A DNA stretch of 64,000 bases from Capillidium heterosporum (Eukaryota > Entomophthoromycota > Entomophthoromycetes > Entomophthorales > Capillidiaceae): the NCBI GenBank assembly GCA_016630905.1, contig WBMQ01000004.1, forward strand, positions 372,001 to 436,000, written 5' to 3'. A program made the translations under genes and the position numbers. Below the pieces are notes generated by a model. The model did not search any database, was not told the origin of the DNA, and saw only the letters and a program-made list of their open reading frames with translations. Numbering within the stretch: the first letter of the stretch is position 1; each line of letters opens with the position of its first letter. Shown here piece by piece: positions 57,762-64,000 of the stretch.

Positions 57762-58505
57762 TTAGTTTAATCCGATATTCAATAACTTGGTCCACTCTGG
57801 ATAGAAATACTGCTTATTCTCATAGTACAACTCGGGGAACTTCATTTCCACATACTCTAACCAACTATCCGACAGAAGCTTGTTCCCCTCTTTAGAAAAA
57901 TGTAACCCATCGTTAAACCAACGTTCACTTTGGTCAAATTTGTTCCATAAGTCGATGGCTTCGACTCCCAACTCTTTACCCAAGTCCAAAACAACTTGTC
58001 TATACTTGGAAACGTTTTCGTTAAGTCGACCTCCGATAAACTCCCCTTCAATTTGAACTTTAGCTTGCCACATAGCTTCATTTAAAGGTGGTGGTGTAAT
58101 TAAAATAACTTTTGCTTTACTACAGCTTGCTTTGGCTTTGTTGATTATACTAGTTAAATTTTGTTTGTATTCTAGTAGCGGGATATGCTGGGGATAGCCT
58201 AACTTGACACTGTCGTTACTACCAAACATAACAGTAACTAGCTCAACTTTGTCACCGTTATGCTTCCATTCAGTCTCTATTATTTTATCGACTATAGGCT
58301 GAATTAAATTGGTAGTGTAGCCGGCATAACCTCGGTTGACTATATCAACTTTGCGGGTGTAGTGCTCAATGATTGGGAGTAGCCAGCCTTTGTCGGTTAG
58401 TAGATTACCGTACTAAAGGTATCGATGTAAATATAGTGTTGCCGTAGTAAAAAGTACCTCAGTTAATGAGTCGCCTATAAAGTAAAATAATGGAGTGATA
58501 CTCAT
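57762..58505 (-). CDS. IAH1: SGNH hydrolase, IAH1-like esterase
   Basis: Two exons with a 45-nt intron (58413-58457), giving 232 residues. Block I is FYFIGDSLTE with the catalytic Ser (GDS); block II Gly is in RGYAGYTTNLI; block III is MFGSNDSVK (Asn); block V is WFNDGLHFSKEGNKLL with the catalytic Asp and His (DGLH). This pattern and length agree with yeast Iah1, which hydrolyses isoamyl acetate and similar esters. ITPPPLNE is also typical of that family. No signal peptide, so probably cytosolic. The start is fixed because GDS must lie within about 12 residues of the N-terminus. Confidence 0.88.
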
Positions 58506-59609
58506 TTAGTGGAAAATGAAATTTGGATGGTGGCACTTTCCTCATAGCTTTATTTCGCTACGGTTAAATTTCCAAAGTTCCAAATAAAGATAAATTTAAA
58601 AGTCACGCGACCAGTTTAGATGACGGTTTCGGGACGACCGATGGTGCAGGAATTCGCTTTAAAAGGGGCTCTGACTTTGAGAGCGAAGCGTACAATTCTT
58701 ACTGTGGTGATAAGGTATTGCCAACACAGATATCTGGTTGTATAGGTTTTAGAACGTATGTCCTATTTATTTATGGTGATCTTGCTGAGTTGCATGTACT
58801 CCACTCCAATAGTTATGACGCAAATATATCAAAGTGCATCTAAAGGTACCGATAGCTCAAACAGGTTTGTTCTATACTAAAAGGATGAGGACTACTATTG
58901 CACAATTTATACTGATTTTATCAGCTTTCATAAGCCAATGAGCTTTTGTAGTTGCATTTAGGAATACTGAGGTTTGGATCAGTGGCAAAAAAGTGAAGCA
59001 GCCAATAGTATACTTGAAAATAAGAGTTTTCTTGACAACGCTTCAGCTTAATTTATTGATTATCTGATATTGGATTATGTATATCAGTGTACGAGTAAAT
59101 ATAGCTGTTTATATATACACAAACAAAAGTAGTGGGACAGGAATTATGAAAGAGCCAAACGCTGCTTAATAAACTACGCCAAACTATACTGGATTCGCAG
59201 AATCAGGGTTTTCAACAAAAGTTTCTCAATCTGTCCTCTTCCACAAAAAGTAGCCAATGTTCAAACGGCAGAATGGAGATGGAAACGATGATTGGATGGT
59301 ATCCAATTCTCCTTAGCATATTGCCAATCTATAAATCCAGATTCCGGTTTGAACCAGCTTGGGAATCCATAAATTTGATGAAAGGCTTCAGAAGCTTCCT
59401 TACTCTAGTTAAACAAACAACTTTATAATATACAGTTCAGTTTTAGTGAAAACTAAATTCAGTCCACTACATCAATTTTACTTGAACTTAAAGTACCTAC
59501 ACTATATAGCAAAATATACGTAGTAGCACACTTTTACAAACCTTGACAAGTATTTTATACTCTAATATTGGCTACTTATACTCAAATATTTGTAGTATAG
59601 TTTGCCATT
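58506..59609. other. Divergent intergenic region IAH1 / INTS3
   Basis: About 1.1 kb, AT-rich, no gene recognised. Confidence 0.4.
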
Positions 59610-62600
59610 ATGGAGTTTGAAAACTTACCACCCATCTTTGAAATATCGCTCGTCGATGTTCCAATACCTTTGGAAAATGTATGGGTTATTTTCTGCTTTT
59701 GTACTATTGTATTTTTCCTAGCTATTTAACTTGCTAACGCTTCGTTTATTTCTTTTGCTTCTTTACCTTGAGTTGAACTTTTATTAACTTCTCTTTCAAT
59801 GAACTTAGAGCATCAAAACCGATTACTATAAGCATAGACGCCTCCTTGAAGGGGACTACAACGTCAATATGCTTCGGGACTCAGTTAGCACCGTACTTTA
59901 CTATCAATTTTCGCTACTTATATATGTTTTTAGGCCGGAAGAAATGACGATGTTCGCCGGGAAGTTTTGGCCGGAGTCTTTTATAAGCTACTTGCCTATG
60001 AAGATAGTGAAGGGGTAATATTTTACATACATATGCAACAAACTTTAAAAATCCTTGCCTTTTTAATAGACTTTGAAGATATTGACGAGCGTTTGTATCA
60101 ACGATTATAGCTATATATTGGACCTAGTTATAACCGTTATTTCAGAACATTTTTTGAAACTGAACCGTAGTTTCTCGGAGAAGAGTAAGATTTTAATGCC
60201 TACACTAGCTTACTTTGTCAAGCTCCTCGTTTTAGTCGATCACTTGCCCACTTTGGAACTCTATACCGACGCTCATATTTATACTGTTCTACTGCGCCAT
60301 ATAAGAGGTACTTTCAATAGTAATTTTTGCTTATTTTCTATAGGTTTTAAAACTAGGGATGAGTCTATTGAATTTTGTGGCTTGTTTGTCGACCTGCTTA
60401 CAAAACACTTTAGGTTAGTAAAAGTGCATGTTTTACAAACTAAGCTTTCTAGATATATATTTTCGTTTGAAAATGGTTTGGTGGGACAGGTTGTATATAC
60501 CTTTTTGCGGACTTATAGTAAATCATGGGCAGTATCCAGAACTTCAAAGGAAAGAGACCTACTTATGTAAAGAACTACTCAAATTAAAGGTACTTTGGTT
60601 TTTTATTTATTTTAACTTTGCGATATAGTTTTCAGAATGTGAATTGGTTGGAAGGGATCTTGTCAATGCTCTATATTTTGCAAGGTCGGTACCTAGTATC
60701 CATGAGTACTGGAATACGGTTGTATTAAGTACAGATTCACCTATTCCAAATAAAAATGGTAAACTCTACTTAGAAACCATCACTTATTTTCTAGCTTTCC
60801 GTGAAATTCTTTTCAGACCAAGCAATCAACACGCCATTGTAAGCTGCCTCCCATATAGCCTCGAGCACTTGGTGTTCAATATTTTTCAAAGGGTAATATT
60901 TTATTGAATTTCCAAAGATTGATAAATTTAGGTTGAAGAAGAGGTTTCTGAGTACTACCTCAATTTCCTTGTAGATGATTTTTTAAGGATCTATGGCTGC
61001 GTCGGGTTCTTTGCTGATATTATTCGATTTATGGTCACTTGTTGTCATCAAAACTACGATATGTTGAGCCCTGCCATTATCCAAAGACATCGGTATTTGG
61101 CCCGATTTCTCGATCACATTAATGTACCTCTTTATTAACCTAACTCTAACATGCTTTTAGAGACAAAGGTGGGCTAATGACGGGGATCTAGAGCCTTTTA
61201 AAGAGGAGGCCTTTACGGCCATTTACTTTGATTGGTTTTTTTGGAATCTTCAACCCGGGTATGAGACCAGTCCCTTGAATTTAGGTTCAAAATTTCATTT
61301 GTTTATAGACTGACCATTATTTAGAACCGGGTGTAAAGTTATTATCAGTAGGATCGTCCACAGCTCCTCCCAACCGAGAACAATTGATTTGCTTTCTCAA
61401 CAAGAAAGCTACTAAGCACGATCCATTTGTTGAATATAAATACGTAGAAGGGATCCGGAATTCCATTGGGGAAGCTATTCATTGTCGTTTCATATCGTAA
61501 ATTTTATTATTCAAATGTACAATTAACCTATATCATTATAGTTCCTTCGACGAACTTATGGATCCCTATTATGATGAGAGCGTGAGAAATACTTTTAGTC
61601 AACTTTTCAGAGATTTCAGCATCAGTGAGTATAACCATGCTAATGAAGAAAGCTACGAAGTTGCCAACTTTTCACCAACCAATTTCGATGGCAACCTGGC
61701 TCCTTTACCTGAACAGAATTTCTCTTACGCTCCGGATACGATTCCAACAAATGGAGAAGTCGCTAATGAGCCAATTTCAAAGAAACGCAAAGCAAATAGT
61801 GTAGATGTACTTGATATTACCCAGTACAAATTTAATTTGCAATATTTACTAAGCCTTGCTTTTTGCTCAAGAATTGAGTCCATTTTAGGTAGATTGCGTA
61901 TAAGTGGTGGATTGGACGACCCGTTAAGGAACTATCTAATGGCACTTTGGGAGGAGCTTGGCAGAACTAACGTTTCAGAATGTGAAAGTATAGTCAACCA
62001 TGCATTGATCCATTATGGGCAAACTCACCTTAGAGCCGAAGCATTTGCCAGCGCTTTTAGTATATTGCTGGACACACAAAACCTTATAATCAACTCTAAT
62101 GCATTTCCAACCGATTTTTTCAACAAGCTTATCGACAGCGTCACCAGAATACCAGCTTTAAATAACGAAAATTCAACTGCTACTGAATGCAATTTCGGTG
62201 GAATGGAAGTTTTGGTCTCTCCAATCTTTGAGAAAATCTGGGAAACCTTCTTTCAAAACAACTTTAACCACAGTGTATCCGAAATCCTCTCTACCGAAAG
62301 TCTAGTTAGTCAGTACTCTAGCCCCAACATCAAAGTTCTCAAGTTTTTGCTGGAGCTTATGAAAATCAATCAACCAGTTCGACTTCTATGGCTACTCTTC
62401 TCAATAAGGTAAAGCTACAAAAAGTTACATCTAAAATTTCCTTAGGGCTTTTGCTTCACTTAACCCTCTTTATAAATTGGATTCAACCGAAATGTCTGGA
62501 CAAGCTCTTGAACTTTTCAACCCTTACTCGGCCTATTTCCAGCTTTTGGATGTAAATGCAGTATCTTCTGAATCGCAGTATGATACACGAGCCCTATTTG

Positions 62601-63658
62601 GTTCGGATATGACTGCCATTTCAAACCTTAGCAGCCAGATACTTCATACTATAGTTCCTTCTCTGACCTTACTGTTCCCACAATATTGTATCAACAACAC
62701 CGAGTTTATTTATTCTATAGCTAGGAACATCACTCCGATCCAGGTATATTTTTCTATTTTTATAGTACTTAGATCTATTACTTTTAGAAAAGCCGTCTAC
62801 TTTATAATTTCCGCTTGAAAAAGTTGCGGATTTTTGACCTAGAGTCCATTGGGGAGTTAATAGGTAGCAATATACTTTATAAAAGCTAATGGCTCTGTAG
62901 GTGCTTCACTAGCCTGGGAAGTTAACGCTCAAGATAACCTCTGGTTCTTGTTAGACTGCCAAGTTGGGGGCTATGTTGATCAGACTGAAGAATTTTTGGA
63001 AGCGTGTCTGAACTTTTCCGATGAGGGATACGTGGCCATCGATGGCATCAGTAAGCATTTACTTTTGTTACAATAATTAATATATCTATAGCACACGGTA
63101 ATGCCATAACTGGATTGGCAAACCTACTATTTAAAGTTCCGCCTACCGTTAAACTTCTAAACTGCTTCTTGAACCAGTGCCACGAAAAGATTTTGAAGTT
63201 GAACATGGGTCCGTTCGCCGTCCTATGTTTAGAGAACTGGGCCAACAACTTCGCTAAAGGCCTTCACGCCAACCTGGCTCAGCAGCTTAGCTTCCAAAAC
63301 CGAACCTTGAATAACCTCATCAAGATCCAGCGCATCGACGAGCTTGCTGATGACAATCCTTTGAATGGCATCTTCAAGGATACCGTACACTACATCAAGC
63401 TGCTCCAAGATTGGTGTGCATTAGATAAATTGGGAACCGATCTAAATTCAGGTAAATAGCTGCCGCCACAATTTACTAAATTTGCCAGGATTAGCCATCA
63501 TCAACCAAGGAGATATAGCCAAATCCCTCCAAAGCATTATAAGTTTGCTGAATGGGAGTTTTGTATCCTTGGATGAATTCAAGTTACTCCTCTCCAGGCA
63601 AAACGTAAGCTTTTAGTATTGCGAAAACTAACGATCGTATAGGGTACTTTTGCTTAAA
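59610..63658 (+). CDS. INTS3: Integrator/SOSS complex subunit INTS3 (with +1 break)
   Basis: About 1,000 residues in a dozen or more exons. After MEFENLPPIFEISLVDVPIP and a roughly 130-nt intron comes the helical N-terminal domain. Strongest matches to human INTS3 are VVYTFLR + LIVNHGQYPELQRKETYLC (human VYTYLRLIVDHHG...LRQKEVDFC), ECELVGRDLVNALYFARSVP (human ECLMIGRDLVRLLQNVARIP), the AIYFDWFFWN block followed by EPGVKLL (human ALFYDWLFFS...EPAILVM), VDVLDITQYKFNLQYLL (human EPVDITPYLDQLDESL), and HALIHYGQTHLRAEAF (human ELFKAHFRGEVLPEE region). An SKKRKANS stretch may be a nuclear signal. INTS3 scaffolds the SOSS single-strand DNA-binding complex and is part of Integrator. At 60509-60511 one surplus base separates FLR from LIV. 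The last exon is only five codons, ending with TAA. Confidence 0.85.
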
Positions 63659-64000
63659 ACACTGACAATCCTTCTGTTCTATTTGAATACTTCTAGTTCA
63701 CTAAAATACATGTTACGTTTCAAAATAAATTTGGTTTTATAGTCTTTATTATACAATAAATTGTTTATTAAAATTTTAGAATGCCTGAACCAAAACTTGG
63801 CTTTAACTTGATTTTTGAGAAATGATGGAATATATTTGTACAGCTACAACTCCTTACTACTTTTTGGAGTATACATTTTTAATAAGAATATCGATGGCTA
63901 TATATTTTAAATATCCACAATGTTTGAAAACTATATATAACAAAGGCGAAAGTTCTATATAGATAAAGGCGTTTTATTGAGTTGGAAGCCTCTTATCAGC
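63659..64000. other. Intergenic to window edge
   Basis: About 340 AT-rich bases after INTS3; no feature recognised. Confidence 0.3.

Noticed and set aside
1-64000. tRNA, rRNA, CRISPR array, transposase or retroelement
   Set aside because: I looked on both strands and saw no cloverleaf with a convincing B box, no regular short repeats with spacers, and no transposase or reverse-transcriptase motifs; a dedicated search could still find a tRNA.

Overview
The window reads as nuclear DNA of a fungus. Evidence: GT-AG introns of about 35-65 nt (a few longer) with CTAAC/CTAAT branch sites; a vacuolar ATG22-type permease; a PBS2/Wis1-type MAPKK; a secreted GH31 alpha-glucosidase of the GAM1 type; a PRPP synthetase carrying a large insertion as in yeast Prs1/Prs5; DBP7 with a DEGD box; Sam50. 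Three genes I identify as Integrator subunits (INTS6, INTS5, INTS3) argue against well-studied Dikarya and point to an early-diverging lineage. No phylum can be assigned by eye. All family assignments come from motif recognition, not database searches.

Layout. 1-2.5 kb: start of a secreted protein (-) and an expansin-like protein (+). 3.1-7 kb: mevalonate kinase (-) and HUS1 (+). 7-17.7 kb: gene-poor DNA with a tandem array of 8-cysteine secreted proteins (two intact frames, at least two relics; starts at 8622, 10173, 11724 and 13237), a second tandem duplication, and one further secreted protein. 17.8-23.6 kb: an unknown helical protein, PRPP synthetase and a secreted protein with a lysine/glycine tail. 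24.5-39.4 kb: INTS6 (-) divergent from PIG-S (+), an unknown gene (-), INTS5 (+), a small basic protein and a large probably mitochondrial helical protein. 41-48 kb: ATG22-like permease, class-III aminotransferase, DBP7. 48-52 kb: GH31 alpha-glucosidase flanked by two copies of a small gene, one broken. 52.9-58.5 kb: MAPKK, SAM50, isoamyl-acetate-esterase-like SGNH hydrolase. 59.6-63.7 kb: INTS3.

Two themes stand out. First, three Integrator subunits lie within 40 kb; INTS3 and INTS6 also belong to the SOSS single-strand-DNA-binding assembly in animals, and HUS1 (checkpoint clamp) is on the same contig. Second, six frame breaks in otherwise intact conserved genes (mevalonate kinase, DBP7, GH31 twice, a helical protein, INTS3) all need exactly one surplus nucleotide skipped. 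The one in mevalonate kinase lies on CTT AGG C, the heptamer known from yeast Ty1 +1 frameshifting. They may be programmed shifts or insertion errors in the assembly; the sequence alone cannot decide.

The secreted-protein genes sit in AT-rich, duplicated, relic-filled DNA, unlike the compact housekeeping blocks, and share a TATA box about 60 bp before the start.
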